Shown piece by piece: positions 31,472 through 40,844 of a stretch of 64,000 nucleotides of DNA. The notes below the pieces were generated by a model. It made no database searches. It saw only the letters and a program-made list of their open reading frames with translations, and had not been told where the DNA came from. Source of the stretch: JAGIBJ01 sp032119795 (GTDB lineage: Bacteria; Actinomycetota; Thermoleophilia; Solirubrobacterales; Solirubrobacteraceae); contig JAUMFO010000003.1 of assembly GCA_032119795.1 (NCBI GenBank), forward strand, positions 62,001 to 126,000, given 5' to 3'. A program made the translations under genes and the position numbers. Position 1 is the first letter of the stretch. Each line of letters starts with the position of its first letter.

Positions 31472-32610
31472 ACCTCGTCGAGCAGGTCGAGCGACCGGCC
31501 GAGCGAGAGCCGCTCGGCATTGCGACCGAACCACTCGCAGGTGCTGGCGCGCAGCGCGTCGCCGCCGTCGCAGGCGGCCAGCAGCGCGGTGCCAAGCGCC
31601 TGCGCTGACACGTCCGGCGCCACGAACCCGTTGACGCCCTCGTCGACGAGCTCCGTGGCGGCGTTGTCGTCGGCACGGGCGACGACCACGGGAACGCCGC
31701 GGGCCGCCGACTCGACGACCACCATGCCGTAGCCCTCACGGCAGGACGGCTGCACGACGCAGGAGGCGGCGGCAAACGTGGCATCGACCTCCTCGGCTGG
31801 CACGAAGCCTGGGATCGCGACCCAGTCGCTCATCCCGGCCTCGCGGACGGCGGCAATGACGGCCTCCCGGTCGGGGCCGTCGCCGAGCAACGTGGCGCGC
31901 AGCTCCGGGCGGCGCTTGCGGGCCCAGGCGAGCGCCGGAATGAGATCCAGGACCCGCTTCTCGGGGATATAGCGCCCGGCGTAGACGACATGGGGCACCG
32001 GCGGTGCGGGCGTGGGCTGCGGAGGAGTGAGATCACCGGCGTACTCGCCCGTGAGGTGGACGACCTCGCGGCCGGGGACGAGCGCCCGCAGGCGGTCGCC
32101 GTGCAGGCGACTGAAGGCGAACGATCGCTGCGGGATCCGCGCGCAGAGCCACTGCACGAGCCATCCGATGCGTCCGCCGACCGGCCCCAAGTACTCCTGC
32201 CAGTACGCGGCGCTCCACACCTCATGCCAGTCGCAGAGGATCTTGTAGCGCCCGAGCGGCCAGGCGGCCGCGAGGGCCAGCATCGAGAAGAACGGGAAGG
32301 AGGCGGTGTGGACGACGTCGTAGCGTCGGCCGCGCCGCAGCAGGTGCGCGAAGGCGGCGGCGCCGAAGAACAGCGGCGGCCCGATCTTGCGCTTGCCGTC
32401 GTCGTCATACAGCGGACGGCGCTTGCCTCCGAGCGCGACGACCTTGACGCCTGGCAGCTTCGGTTCATCGCCGGGCTCCCACTGCAGCAGCGTCACGTAG
32501 GTCACGTCGTGGCCCTCGCTCGCCAGGCGCTCGGCGAGCGCCCGGTACCACCGCTCGGCCCCACCGACCGTCCACGGGAACAGGCAGTCGTACATCACGC
32601 AGATCCGCAC
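31441..32610 (-). CDS. GT4-family glycosyltransferase
   Basis: A 389-aa GT-B glycosyltransferase. The N-domain starts with RICVMYDCLFPWTVGGAERW; VGGAERW is typical of this family. The C-domain has VVYAGRYIPEKRVLDLI and the active-site block SCREGYGMVVVESAARGVPV. GTG 32610 is chosen because GAGGG lies about 8 nt upstream; ATG 32595 is also possible. It overlaps the opposing GT4 gene tail to tail by 31 nt, so the two transcripts would be antisense at their ends. Confidence 0.85.
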   Translation of the reverse strand: MRICVMYDCLFPWTVGGAERWYRALAERLASEGHDVTYVTLLQWEPGDEPKLPGVKVVALGGKRRPLYDDDGKRKIGPPLFFGAAAFAHLLRRGRRYDVVHTASFPFFSMLALAAAWPLGRYKILCDWHEVWSAAYWQEYLGPVGGRIGWLVQWLCARIPQRSFAFSRLHGDRLRALVPGREVVHLTGEYAGDLTPPQPTPAPPVPHVVYAGRYIPEKRVLDLIPALAWARKRRPELRATLLGDGPDREAVIAAVREAGMSDWVAIPGFVPAEEVDATFAAASCVVQPSCREGYGMVVVESAARGVPVVVARADDNAATELVDEGVNGFVAPDVSAQALGTALLAACDGGDALRASTCEWFGRNAERLSLGRSLDLLDEVYGAATISRS

Positions 32611-32662
32611 GCCGAACACCCTCGCACGTTCGCGCAACCGGCAAGCGCGCCAGAGCAACCAT

Positions 32663-32668
32663 TACGGT
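32663..32668 (+). promoter_or_regulatory. -10 element of the methyltransferase gene, leaderless geometry
   Basis: TACGGT ends 7 nt before GTG 32676, which supports that start over the in-frame GTG at 32667. Confidence 0.45.
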
Positions 32669-32675
32669 GCTCGTC

Positions 32676-33671
32676 GTGCCTGCCGCTTCGACGCCCGTCC
32701 GTCCATGCCCAGCCTGTGGCTGCGGTGACGAGCCGACGCCCCTCGGACTGCGCGAGGTGATGTTCGGCAGCGGGGAGCCCTTCGACTACGGCACGTGCCC
32801 ACGTTGCGGAACCGTCTTCATTCTCCAGGTTCCCGCGAATCTGGGCGACTACTACGGCGCCGACCAGTACTACTCATTCGACGCGGATCCGCAGGCCATG
32901 CTCGGCCGCCCACCGATCAAACAGGTCGTCGGAGCTGCCGCCCGCTCCGCCGTCCTCGGGCGGGACGCGGTGGCCACTGCGCTACGCCTCCTGCCCCGCG
33001 AGCAGCTGCAGTTCATGCTGACCGCCCTCGATGGCGTCCGCTTGGCAGGTCTTCCACAGGGCGCCGACACTCGCGTGCTCGACGTCGGGTGCGGGACCGG
33101 CCTCCTCGTCTACGCCTTGAGTCTCGCGGGGCTGGAGCAGGTCACCGGCAGCGACCCGTTCGCACCGGCCGACCGGACCTTCGACACGGGCGCCCAGGTG
33201 CTGCGCCGCGACCTCTCGGGCGTTGACGGGCCGTTCGGTCTGGTGATGAGCCACCATGGCTTTGAGCACGTCCCGGATCCATTCGCGACGCTCCAAGAGA
33301 TGCGGCGCATCCTCGGACCGGATGGCCGCGTCCTGATCCGCACGCCGACCGTCTCGTCGCTGGCCTACGAGCGCTACGGCGTCTCATGGGCGCAGCTCGA
33401 TCCACCGCGCCACCTGACGATCCTGTCGCGGCGCGGAATGGAACTGCTTTGCGAACGGGCCGGCTTTGTGATCCGCGCCGTCCAGGACGACGCCTCCGCC
33501 TTCCAGTTCTGGGCGAGCGAGCAGGTCCAGGCGGGCGACTCCCTCGTCGGTCCGCGAACGCCGACGACGCGAAGCCAGCGCAGGCGGTGGGCCCGGGAGG
33601 CGCGAGCCGCCAACGCAGCGGGCCGAGGCGACCAGGCCGCGTGGGTGCTCGCTCCGGCCGAGCGGGGCTAG
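32676..33671 (+). CDS. SAM methyltransferase with N-terminal zinc-ribbon
   Basis: A 331-aa protein with a treble-Cys N-terminus (CPACGCG and CPRCG about 30 residues later), a likely zinc-binding module, then a class I methyltransferase domain. VLDVGCGTGLLVYALSLAG is motif I, and SHHGFEHVPDPFATLQEMRR marks the motif V/VI region. This zinc-ribbon plus methyltransferase layout is seen in sugar C- and O-methyltransferases of antibiotic and polysaccharide pathways. The C-terminal tail is Arg/Ala-rich. Context favours sugar methylation; this is inference. Confidence 0.85.
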   Translation: MPAASTPVRPCPACGCGDEPTPLGLREVMFGSGEPFDYGTCPRCGTVFILQVPANLGDYYGADQYYSFDADPQAMLGRPPIKQVVGAAARSAVLGRDAVATALRLLPREQLQFMLTALDGVRLAGLPQGADTRVLDVGCGTGLLVYALSLAGLEQVTGSDPFAPADRTFDTGAQVLRRDLSGVDGPFGLVMSHHGFEHVPDPFATLQEMRRILGPDGRVLIRTPTVSSLAYERYGVSWAQLDPPRHLTILSRRGMELLCERAGFVIRAVQDDASAFQFWASEQVQAGDSLVGPRTPTTRSQRRRWAREARAANAAGRGDQAAWVLAPAERG

Positions 33672-33817
33672 ACCCCAGATTGCGGTCCGCGCAGGCTCAG
33701 CACCGCAACCTCAAGCCGCCGTCTGGGTTCAGACCGACGTGCACCGACGACCGACCGCGCCGCCGCAATGACGACCCACGAGACGGCGGGGCGCGTCGCT
33801 GTGGGCACCCGAGCCTC

Positions 33818-33823
33818 TAACCT
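33818..33823 (+). promoter_or_regulatory. -10 element of the GT2 gene, leaderless geometry
   Basis: TAACCT ends 7 nt before GTG 33831 and is the main reason for choosing that start. Confidence 0.45.
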
Positions 33824-33830
33824 CTTCGCG

Positions 33831-35009
33831 GTGGCTGCGACGACCGACACCCTCGCGCCCGAGCATCACGCACCTGCCGGGCCCGACCAGCTGACCGTCT
33901 CCGTGGTCATTCCCTGCCTCAATGAGGAGGAGAACATCGAGGCCTGCGTCAAGCAGGCGCTCGGTGCGATCGCCGATGCCGGCCTCGCCGGCGAGGTCGT
34001 CGTCGCAGACAACAACTCCACGGATCGATCGGCCGAGATCGCCGCGGCCTCTGGCGCCCGGGTCGTCCCCGTGCCGCGCCCCGGCTACGGCGCCGCCTAC
34101 CTCGGCGGCTTTGAAGCGGCCCGCGGCAAGTACATCGTCATGGGCGACGCCGACCTCACCTACGACTTCAACGAGGTGCCGCGATTCGTCGAGCACCTTG
34201 AGGGCGGCGCCGACATGGTGATGGGCAACCGGATGAACAACATCCAGCCTGGCGCCATGCCGTGGCTGCACCAGTACATCGGCAACCCGCTGCTGTCTGG
34301 CTTCCTCAACCTGCTCTTCCACACCGGCGTTCGCGACGCCCACTGCGGGATGCGGGCCGTCCGCCGCGACGCGCTGCCCAAGCTCGATCTGCGCACGCCC
34401 GGCATGGAGTTCGCCTCCGAGATGGTGATCCGCGCCGCCAAAGAAGACCTCAAGATCGAGCAGTTCGACATCCAGTACTCCCCGCGCGGCGGTGAGTCGA
34501 AGCTGTCGACGTTCCGAGATGGTTGGCGCCACCTGCGTTTCCTGTTGGCGCACAGTCCCACGCACCTCTTCCTCGTCCCGGGCCTTGCGCTGCTCGCGCT
34601 CGGCGCACTCGTGATGCTCACGGTGCTGACGGGCCTCGATGTGGCGGGCCGTGAGTGGAGCATTCACACCATGATCGTCGGCTCGCTCCTGACGGTCGTC
34701 GGCGTCCAGATCGTCTGCCTCGGCCTGACCGCCCATGCGTTTGGCACGTATTACATGAACGAGAAGGACCCGTGGTTTGACCGGATGCGGGCCCGCTTCA
34801 AGCTCGAGCACGGCTTGGTCGTCGGCGGTCTCGTCACCCTCGCCGGCCTGATCGCGGCGGTGGCCGTCGTGGTCGCCTGGGCTGGAGACGACTTTGGCTC
34901 GCTCGACGCCGCCAGCCCGGCCGTCGCTGCGGCGACGCTGCTGATCTGCGGCATCCAGATCTTTTTCTCGTCGTTCCTGATCTCCGTGATCGGGCTGCGC
35001 CGGCCGTGA
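33831..35009 (+). CDS. GT2 polyprenyl-phosphate glycosyltransferase-like protein
   Basis: A 392-aa DPM1-like enzyme with a C-terminal membrane domain. The catalytic part has TVSVVIPCLNEEENIEACV, VVADNNSTDRSAEIA, MGDADLTYDF (DXD) and GMRAVRRDALPKLDL. Four hydrophobic segments follow (LFLVPGLALLALGALVML onward). Such proteins make polyprenyl-phosphate sugars or act processively at the membrane. An in-frame ATG at 33768 would add 21 residues without homology; GTG 33831 with its TAACCT is preferred. Likely a donor-making step for the lipid-linked glycan. Confidence 0.87.
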   Translation: MAATTDTLAPEHHAPAGPDQLTVSVVIPCLNEEENIEACVKQALGAIADAGLAGEVVVADNNSTDRSAEIAAASGARVVPVPRPGYGAAYLGGFEAARGKYIVMGDADLTYDFNEVPRFVEHLEGGADMVMGNRMNNIQPGAMPWLHQYIGNPLLSGFLNLLFHTGVRDAHCGMRAVRRDALPKLDLRTPGMEFASEMVIRAAKEDLKIEQFDIQYSPRGGESKLSTFRDGWRHLRFLLAHSPTHLFLVPGLALLALGALVMLTVLTGLDVAGREWSIHTMIVGSLLTVVGVQIVCLGLTAHAFGTYYMNEKDPWFDRMRARFKLEHGLVVGGLVTLAGLIAAVAVVVAWAGDDFGSLDAASPAVAAATLLICGIQIFFSSFLISVIGLRRP

Positions 35010-35052
35010 GCCGCGGGTGCGGGCTCCTCGTCGGCCCTTCGCCTCGGTAAGC

Positions 35053-37098
35053 ATGAGCCGACTCAAACGCGTCGCGCCCGCAACGGCGTTGGCCGTCGTT
35101 GCGGTCGTCGGGATCCTGCTCGCGCTGCTCGCGGCAGACCCTCCGGGCGTCACGCTGCGCAGCGACCTGCGTGGCGCCGCGCCCGTCGAGTTCCCGAAGG
35201 GGCAGAACTGCTTCGGTCTGCCCGTCCTGCCGAGCGACACGCGCCTCGTGCGCGTGCAGGCTCCAGCCGGGGCCAAGCTCCCCACCAGCGTCCAGGTCGC
35301 CGCGCAGGGGATGGAGCCGATCGGCAGCGCAGCCGGCCAGCGTCGCGAACCCGACCGCGTGGAGTACCGCCTGGCTCGGCCGACCGGCGGCGAGTACGCC
35401 GTGGCGCAGGTTTGCCTCAACGTCGCCGTCGGTGGCGCCACGCTCCTCGGCGAAGGTGAGCGGCCAGCGGTCACGCTCCTGGGTGACCCGCATGCCAGCT
35501 GGCTCTCAGCGCTGCCTGCGCTGGCTGAGCGGGCCGGCTTCGGCCGCGGCACGGTGCTGGGGCGCGGCGCACTCCCGCTCGCCCTGCTGCTGCTGGGCGC
35601 GGCTTGGCTGCTGGCCATACGCGAGATGTCTGGCGCTGGCCGCAGCGCCGATCGAGTGGGCCGCGGCAGCGTGGTGCGGGTCGGCGTGGTCGGCGCGCTC
35701 TTCTGCGCCGCCTTTGCGCTGACGACCCCAGCGTTCCAGGCACCTGACGAGATGGTCCACCTGCAGTACGCCGAGCTGCTCGCCGATCAGCAGGCGCTGC
35801 CTCGGACGACCGAGAACCTCGGCAATGCGACGTCTCCGCAAGCGCAGGCCGCCATCAACGGCATGCAGACCGGGCGCGTAGCGTTCTCGCCCGATCGCCG
35901 CCCGCCGTGGTCGCAGACCGAGGACCGTGCCTTCGAGGCGCAGCTCAAGGCCCTGCCGGCCGGCGGCGCCGTGGACTCGTTCACCAACGCGTCCTCTCAG
36001 CCGCCGGCGTATTACGCCGTCGTCGCGGTGGCGCAGAAGGCCGCCGGTGGGTCGATCCTCGATCGACTCCTCGTCGGCCGGCTGATCTCGGCGCTGCTCT
36101 TCGGGATCGCTGCGGCGGGGGCCGTGGCATTCGCACGTGAGGCGGTGCCGCGCGCCGGCGGCCTCGCGATCGCCGGCGGGCTGTTCGTCGCGACGCTTCC
36201 GATCGTCGGTTTCATCGGTGGCAGCATCAACCCGGACGCCCTTGTCGCGGCCGTCTCCGCCTGGACGCTGGTGATCCTGGCGCGGATTCTCAGGCAGGGC
36301 GCCACCCTCCGCCGTGGCGTGGCGCTCGGCCTACTGCTGGGTCTCGGCCTGGCCACCAAACTGATCTTTGCGGCGCTGCTCCCGGCGGTAGCGGTCGCCG
36401 CGGTGGTCGTGCTCGCCCGTGGCGTCCGCGGCCGCGAGATCGGTACCGCCGTCACGTCGGTCCTCGCGGCCGCCGTCGCGATGGCGGTGGTCGCCGGGCC
36501 CTATCTCGGCTGGGCCGTGCTCAGCGGCCGCGGCATCGCGTTTGCGCCACCGGGCTCGGGCGCCGCAGGTCCGGTCCTCTCGATGCGGGAGACGCTCGTC
36601 TACACCGTCGAGCTGTTTGCCGGCCAGTTCGGGCCGATCGCCGACCGCATTCCCGGCAGCGGCCCGTGGGACATCTGGCTCGCGGGACTGACCGGGCGAA
36701 TGGGTTGGGTCGACTACGGGATGCCGGTGCGCTGGGTCTACGCCATCGGGGCGTTCTGGGGGCTGCTGGCACTCCTGGCGGTCGTCGGGGTCGCCCGCTC
36801 CGCGCGGGCCCGCCGGACGGTTCCGATCGACGCCGTCGTCTACGCCGTCGCCGCCGGTGGCCTGGCGTTGATGATCGCGCGCGCTGGGCTCTACAACCGC
36901 GTCGCCGGCGCCACCGGCTTTGAGCAGGCGCGCTACCTGTTCCCGGTCGCCGCGATCGGCGCCGCCGGCGTCGCCCTCGGGCTGCGCCAGCTCCCCAGGC
37001 CCGTCTGGCGCGACTGGGCCGCAGCCACGGTCGTCGTGTTCGGCCTCGTCGACGGCACCGCCGGATTCTTCCTCACGGTCGGCCGCTACTTCGCCTGA
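35053..37098 (+). CDS. DUF2142 family membrane protein (GT-C-like)
   Basis: A 681-aa polytopic protein with about 12 membrane segments. After a first helix there is an extracytoplasmic region (about residues 30-190), then the DUF2142 signature PAFQAPDEMVHLQYAELLA and SQPPAYYAVVAVAQK. These features resemble GT-C glycosyltransferases, in which the acidic residues of the first loop (PDE) are catalytic. A role in transferring polyprenyl-linked sugars fits the upstream GT2 gene. Its stop codon abuts the pyrE stop on the opposite strand (TGATTA at 37096-37101). Confidence 0.8.
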   Translation: MSRLKRVAPATALAVVAVVGILLALLAADPPGVTLRSDLRGAAPVEFPKGQNCFGLPVLPSDTRLVRVQAPAGAKLPTSVQVAAQGMEPIGSAAGQRREPDRVEYRLARPTGGEYAVAQVCLNVAVGGATLLGEGERPAVTLLGDPHASWLSALPALAERAGFGRGTVLGRGALPLALLLLGAAWLLAIREMSGAGRSADRVGRGSVVRVGVVGALFCAAFALTTPAFQAPDEMVHLQYAELLADQQALPRTTENLGNATSPQAQAAINGMQTGRVAFSPDRRPPWSQTEDRAFEAQLKALPAGGAVDSFTNASSQPPAYYAVVAVAQKAAGGSILDRLLVGRLISALLFGIAAAGAVAFAREAVPRAGGLAIAGGLFVATLPIVGFIGGSINPDALVAAVSAWTLVILARILRQGATLRRGVALGLLLGLGLATKLIFAALLPAVAVAAVVVLARGVRGREIGTAVTSVLAAAVAMAVVAGPYLGWAVLSGRGIAFAPPGSGAAGPVLSMRETLVYTVELFAGQFGPIADRIPGSGPWDIWLAGLTGRMGWVDYGMPVRWVYAIGAFWGLLALLAVVGVARSARARRTVPIDAVVYAVAAGGLALMIARAGLYNRVAGATGFEQARYLFPVAAIGAAGVALGLRQLPRPVWRDWAAATVVVFGLVDGTAGFFLTVGRYFA

Positions 37099-37725
37099 TT
37101 AGCCCCGATAAATTTCGTCGATCGTGACCAGGGCCGTCAGCGGGACGCCCGCCTTGGCCTCGATCGCGGCGGCGCCGCCGGCGAGGCGGTCGAGCACGGT
37201 GAGGACGCCGACGACGGTGCGGCCCTCGGCCTCCAGCGCCTCGAGCGCCTTCACCGTCGAGCCCCCGGTCGTGACGACGTCCTCGACGACCAGCAGCCGG
37301 TCGCGGTCGTCAAGCAACGGGCCTTCGACGCGGCGAGAGAGCCCGTGCTGCTTGGCCTCCTTGCGCACGAAGAACGCCTTGTCTGGCGAGCGTTCACCGC
37401 GAGTCGACGACTCTTCCATCGCCGAGAGACCCGCGCAGGCGACGGGATCGGCGCCCATCGTCATGCCGCCGATCGCGGTCGCGCCGACGCGCACGGCCTC
37501 GGCCGCCACCAGCTGGCCAAGCGCGCCGAACCACGGCTGGCGCAGAATGGCGCGTTTGGCGTCGACGTAGTACTTGGCGGTCTTGCCGCTCGTCAGCACC
37601 ACGTCGCCGATGATCAGGCCATGCTCGGCCAAGCCGCGCGCCAGCTCGTGGCGCGCGATCGTCAACTCGGGAGACTGCAGCTCCGCCGGGAGATCCGGGC
37701 GGGCGACGTAAGGAACGTTCGACAT
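37099..37725 (-). CDS. pyrE: Orotate phosphoribosyltransferase
   Basis: Forms orotidine 5'-monophosphate from orotate and PRPP in pyrimidine synthesis. The PRPP-binding motif LLVVEDVVTTGGSTVKAL is near residues 143-160, and the substrate segment TSGKTAKYYVDAKRA near residues 45-59. Length 208 aa is normal. AGGGG 5 nt before the ATG is a good SD. It lies 8 nt downstream of the L,D-transpeptidase gene and is probably co-transcribed with it. No other pyr genes are nearby. Confidence 0.95.
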   Translation of the reverse strand: MSNVPYVARPDLPAELQSPELTIARHELARGLAEHGLIIGDVVLTSGKTAKYYVDAKRAILRQPWFGALGQLVAAEAVRVGATAIGGMTMGADPVACAGLSAMEESSTRGERSPDKAFFVRKEAKQHGLSRRVEGPLLDDRDRLLVVEDVVTTGGSTVKALEALEAEGRTVVGVLTVLDRLAGGAAAIEAKAGVPLTALVTIDEIYRG

Positions 37726-37733
37726 CGAAGCCC

Positions 37734-38696
37734 CTACGCGTAGACGTCGACGATGGTGCCGTACTGGACCCAGTTGAAGATGCTCATCGCGTCCGGCACG
37801 GGGACACGCAGGCAGCCGTGGCTCGCGTTGTAGGTCGGGACGCTCTTGTAGCCGTGGATCGCGTAGCCGCGGATGAAGTACGAGCTGTGGACCATGCCCT
37901 TGGCGTTCGTCCCCAGATCCTTGCGGTAGACCTTGAAGCTGCCACGGATCGTCGGAGTTGCCGGGGCACCGGTCGACGTCGGGTAGATGCGCTCGACCTT
38001 GCCGCCCTCACCGATCAGTGCGAGCACCTGCAGCGAGATGTCGGCCTCGATGTGGCGGCCGTGACCGGGGTACTTCACCGTCCACGCGCCTTCACCACGC
38101 GCCAGGCGCGTCGCGAGCCGACGGTCGTAGGTGACGGTGCGCGAGAGGCCGAGGCGCTTGCGGGCGGCGACGAGCGCCCGCTGCGTGTGGCCGTCGAGCT
38201 TGCCGGTGCCGGAGAGGACGTACTTCTGGCGGATGAGGGTGGTCTGCATCATCCGGATCGCGCGCTTCGACGAGCCGGAGTTCACGCGGGCGGGCAGCAC
38301 GTCGAACTCGACGACGTCGCCGACGAGCGCACCGCCGACGCGCACGCCAACGCGGTAGGTGCCGACCGTGTGGGTCTTCACCGGCGTGCTGACCTTCGCG
38401 ACGCCATCGGTGATCTCCAGGGCGACCATCCGCTGGTGCGTGATCTTGCCGTCACGCGCGATGCGGACTTCAGCTTCGAGCGTGCCGTCGGCCGGAGCCG
38501 GGAACTCGGCGCGCAGGCCGACCGTCCCCTTGGGGCTCGCGACCGTCATCGCGTTGCCGCCGTTGATGCGCTCGATGCGCACCGGCGAGCCCGGCTTGGG
38601 ATTGAACGGCGCGGCCTGCGCGGTGGCGACCGGCGCCGCCACGGCGAGCGCAAGAACGAGCGCGCCGCGGCGCAGGAAGGTGAGGTTTGAGGTCAT
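37734..38696 (-). CDS. L,D-transpeptidase (YkuD domain)
   Basis: A secreted peptidoglycan 3-3 cross-linking enzyme of 320 aa. The N-terminal signal peptide is clear (RRGALVLALAVAAPVATAQA, cleavage near residue 29). A beta-rich domain of about 100 residues follows, then a peptidoglycan-binding-like helical segment (SKRAIRMMQTTLIRQKYVL). The C-terminal YkuD domain has IHGYKS and SHGCLRVPVPDA with catalytic Cys295. All catalytic residues are present. It is upstream of pyrE on the same strand. Confidence 0.93.
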   Translation of the reverse strand: MTSNLTFLRRGALVLALAVAAPVATAQAAPFNPKPGSPVRIERINGGNAMTVASPKGTVGLRAEFPAPADGTLEAEVRIARDGKITHQRMVALEITDGVAKVSTPVKTHTVGTYRVGVRVGGALVGDVVEFDVLPARVNSGSSKRAIRMMQTTLIRQKYVLSGTGKLDGHTQRALVAARKRLGLSRTVTYDRRLATRLARGEGAWTVKYPGHGRHIEADISLQVLALIGEGGKVERIYPTSTGAPATPTIRGSFKVYRKDLGTNAKGMVHSSYFIRGYAIHGYKSVPTYNASHGCLRVPVPDAMSIFNWVQYGTIVDVYA

Positions 38697-38783
38697 TCGG
38701 GGCGGGTCGGGTGTGGGTCAGAGCCGACGGGACGGCGGCGAGAGAGGCAAGACAGACGAACGGGGCACGGGAGTCCGCAAGGG

Positions 38784-40007
38784 CTACAGGTTCGCGGGCC
38801 GGCCGGATGGCTCGAACTGGAACGGTGGAGCCGGTGGTGGTGGAGGAGGAGGAGCCGGGGGATCCGGGAGTTCCTGCGGGAAGACGCTACGGATGAAGCG
38901 CGTCAGCAACCACAGGGTGGCAACGGAGAGCACGGGCCCAAGCGCGATGAGCCCATAGATCCAGTCTGCCGCGGGATCGGAGTTGGCTCCGGTCGCAAGG
39001 GCGTTGTTGACGGAGTGGAGCACGACCGGCACGTAGAGCGTGCCGCTCCACTGGTAGGCGAGTGCCAGGAGCACGCCGAGCATCATGAGCACCGGCAGGA
39101 AGTCGTCCTGGCCGCCTCCGATGTGGATGCCGCCGAAGATGACGCCGGAGAGCAGGGCGCCGAGCGCCACACCCCAGCGCCGTCCAAGCCGGCCCATGAT
39201 GCCGTCGCGCAGCGTGCGGAAGAGCAGGCCGCGGAAGAGCAGCTCCTCGGCGACGGGCGCGGCCACCGTGAAGAGAAGGGCGAAGAGCACGTCGCTGCTG
39301 ACGCTGTCGCCGAAGCCCGTGTCTTGCAGGAGCGTGTTGGAGTCCTCGGTGAGTCCGAGCGCCGCCGAGTAGGCCGCCGCGAGCACGTAGAACGCGACCA
39401 TGCAGGCCACGAGCACGCCGGCGGAGCGACCGACGGGCTGGCGCACCAGCCCGAGCTGCTCCGGCCGCAGGTACCGGACCGCGACGAACGGCACGAGCAT
39501 CACGACGGCGATCCACAGCACGTCCTGCGCGAGGCCGAGGAACTGCTGGTTGTCGTCGAACGCCGTGTCGAGGTCGCCGCCGGTGGCACCGACGACGATC
39601 GCCAGCCCGATCCCGAGGATCATTACGGAGGCAAACGCGATGGCGAACGCCAGCGGGCCGAGCCACCAGGGCCACGGCCGGTCGTCGCTCAAGGCGACGT
39701 GCTCAGGCTCGCGCGTGACGAAGACCGGCCCACCAGGGGCGCCGCCGGCGACCTCATAGCCGGCCGGCGCGGCCGAGGGAGACGCGGGCAAAGCGCCAGG
39801 GACCCCGCCAGGCTGCACGAAGACCGGCGCGCCCGGGGCGGCCTGGAACTGCTGGCCCGGCGGTGTCGACTGCACGGGCGTGCCGTCGGCCTTGACGAAC
39901 GTCGGCGGGGCGTACTGCTGCGCGGCCAGGTCGTCCGGGTTCACGAACAGCGGTGGACCCTGCGCCGCGGACCGATCCTGCGGGTCCTCGCCGTCAGCAG
40001 TCGGCAT
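38784..40007 (-). CDS. CPBP-family intramembrane metalloprotease (long N-terminal tail)
   Basis: A 407-aa member of the CAAX-protease/bacteriocin-processing family (Abi/Rce1 type). About 110 residues of disordered Pro/Gln/Ala-rich tail precede about seven membrane helices. The motifs are intact: PVAEELLFRGLLFRTL (EExxxR), FGGIHIGGG, and LHSVNNALATG. The C-terminal end is a poly-Pro tract. Downstream of, and probably co-transcribed with, a second CPBP gene (21-nt gap). Physiological substrate unknown. Confidence 0.85.
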   Translation of the reverse strand: MPTADGEDPQDRSAAQGPPLFVNPDDLAAQQYAPPTFVKADGTPVQSTPPGQQFQAAPGAPVFVQPGGVPGALPASPSAAPAGYEVAGGAPGGPVFVTREPEHVALSDDRPWPWWLGPLAFAIAFASVMILGIGLAIVVGATGGDLDTAFDDNQQFLGLAQDVLWIAVVMLVPFVAVRYLRPEQLGLVRQPVGRSAGVLVACMVAFYVLAAAYSAALGLTEDSNTLLQDTGFGDSVSSDVLFALLFTVAAPVAEELLFRGLLFRTLRDGIMGRLGRRWGVALGALLSGVIFGGIHIGGGQDDFLPVLMMLGVLLALAYQWSGTLYVPVVLHSVNNALATGANSDPAADWIYGLIALGPVLSVATLWLLTRFIRSVFPQELPDPPAPPPPPPPAPPFQFEPSGRPANL

Positions 40008-40028
40008 GAGCAGCTCGTCGGGCCCCAG

Positions 40029-40844
40029 TCACTGCTTGAGCGTACCGCCGGGCGCCAGCCATGACACCAGTGGCGAGAGCCTTGACGCGACGACGGTCGC
40101 TGCGGCGATGACCACGGCGAGGGCCCCGACCTCAGCCGCGCCCTCCAGGCCGGCCTCCAGGAGCGCCATCCCGTTGATCAGCGCATGGGCGAGCACGACC
40201 GCGCCCAGCGACTGCGAGATCCACAGCGCGGCGGCCAGCAGCGCGCCCAGCAACCCGGCGATCACCATCGTGCGCGGGCCCACCGTGGCGTGGGCCAGGC
40301 CAAACAGCACCGTCGAGAGCAGCACGGCGATCAGCGGCCGACCAGCCCTGAGCCAGGCCCCAGCGAGAACGCCGCGGAACAGCAGCTCCTCGCCGAGCGG
40401 AACCAACCCAGCGACGACGACGATCGTGCCCAGGTCAGCGCCGAGACCGCTCCCCACGCCGAGTCCCCCGACGGGCGTCGGGCGGTCGGCGAGTGCCGGC
40501 CAGAGCTGGGCAACGAGCGGCCCGACGAGATAGGCCCCCAGCGCGCAGGCCGCGCCGACGGCGATGACGGTCAGCGCCTGGTCGGCGCCGCTGGGCCGCC
40601 CGGCCGCTCCGATCACGTCGGCGCTCGTCGGCGGTCGGCTGAGCCGCAGCCCCTCGGCGAGCAGGAGCGCCGCGACGCAGAAGCCGATGGCCTGGACCGC
40701 CAACTGGGCGCGTTCGACCCCGGCCGTCGGCGTCGACGCCGCGCCGCCGAGCAACAGGGCGACCAGCCCAGCGACGAGGAGGACGCCCAAGAACGCCACG
40801 ACCACGCCGGCCGTGGCGCGCCACGCGTCGGCCATCGAGTTCAC
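40029..40844 (-). CDS. CPBP-family intramembrane metalloprotease
   Basis: A 271-aa CPBP protease with about eight membrane segments and all three motifs: PLGEELLFRGVLAGAWL, FGLAHATVG and LAHALINGMALLEAG. It has no long tail, unlike its neighbour at 38784. GTG 40844 overlaps the stop of the HAD gene (GTGA), which favours coupling; ATG 40835 is an alternative. Two adjacent CPBP genes may give partly redundant or heteromeric proteases. Confidence 0.85.
   Translation of the reverse strand: MNSMADAWRATAGVVVAFLGVLLVAGLVALLLGGAASTPTAGVERAQLAVQAIGFCVAALLLAEGLRLSRPPTSADVIGAAGRPSGADQALTVIAVGAACALGAYLVGPLVAQLWPALADRPTPVGGLGVGSGLGADLGTIVVVAGLVPLGEELLFRGVLAGAWLRAGRPLIAVLLSTVLFGLAHATVGPRTMVIAGLLGALLAAALWISQSLGAVVLAHALINGMALLEAGLEGAAEVGALAVVIAAATVVASRLSPLVSWLAPGGTLKQ

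Noticed and set aside
33768..33830. ATG 33768 as start of the GT2 gene
   Set aside because: It adds 21 residues without homology, whereas GTG 33831 has a TAACCT at the same distance as other leaderless genes.
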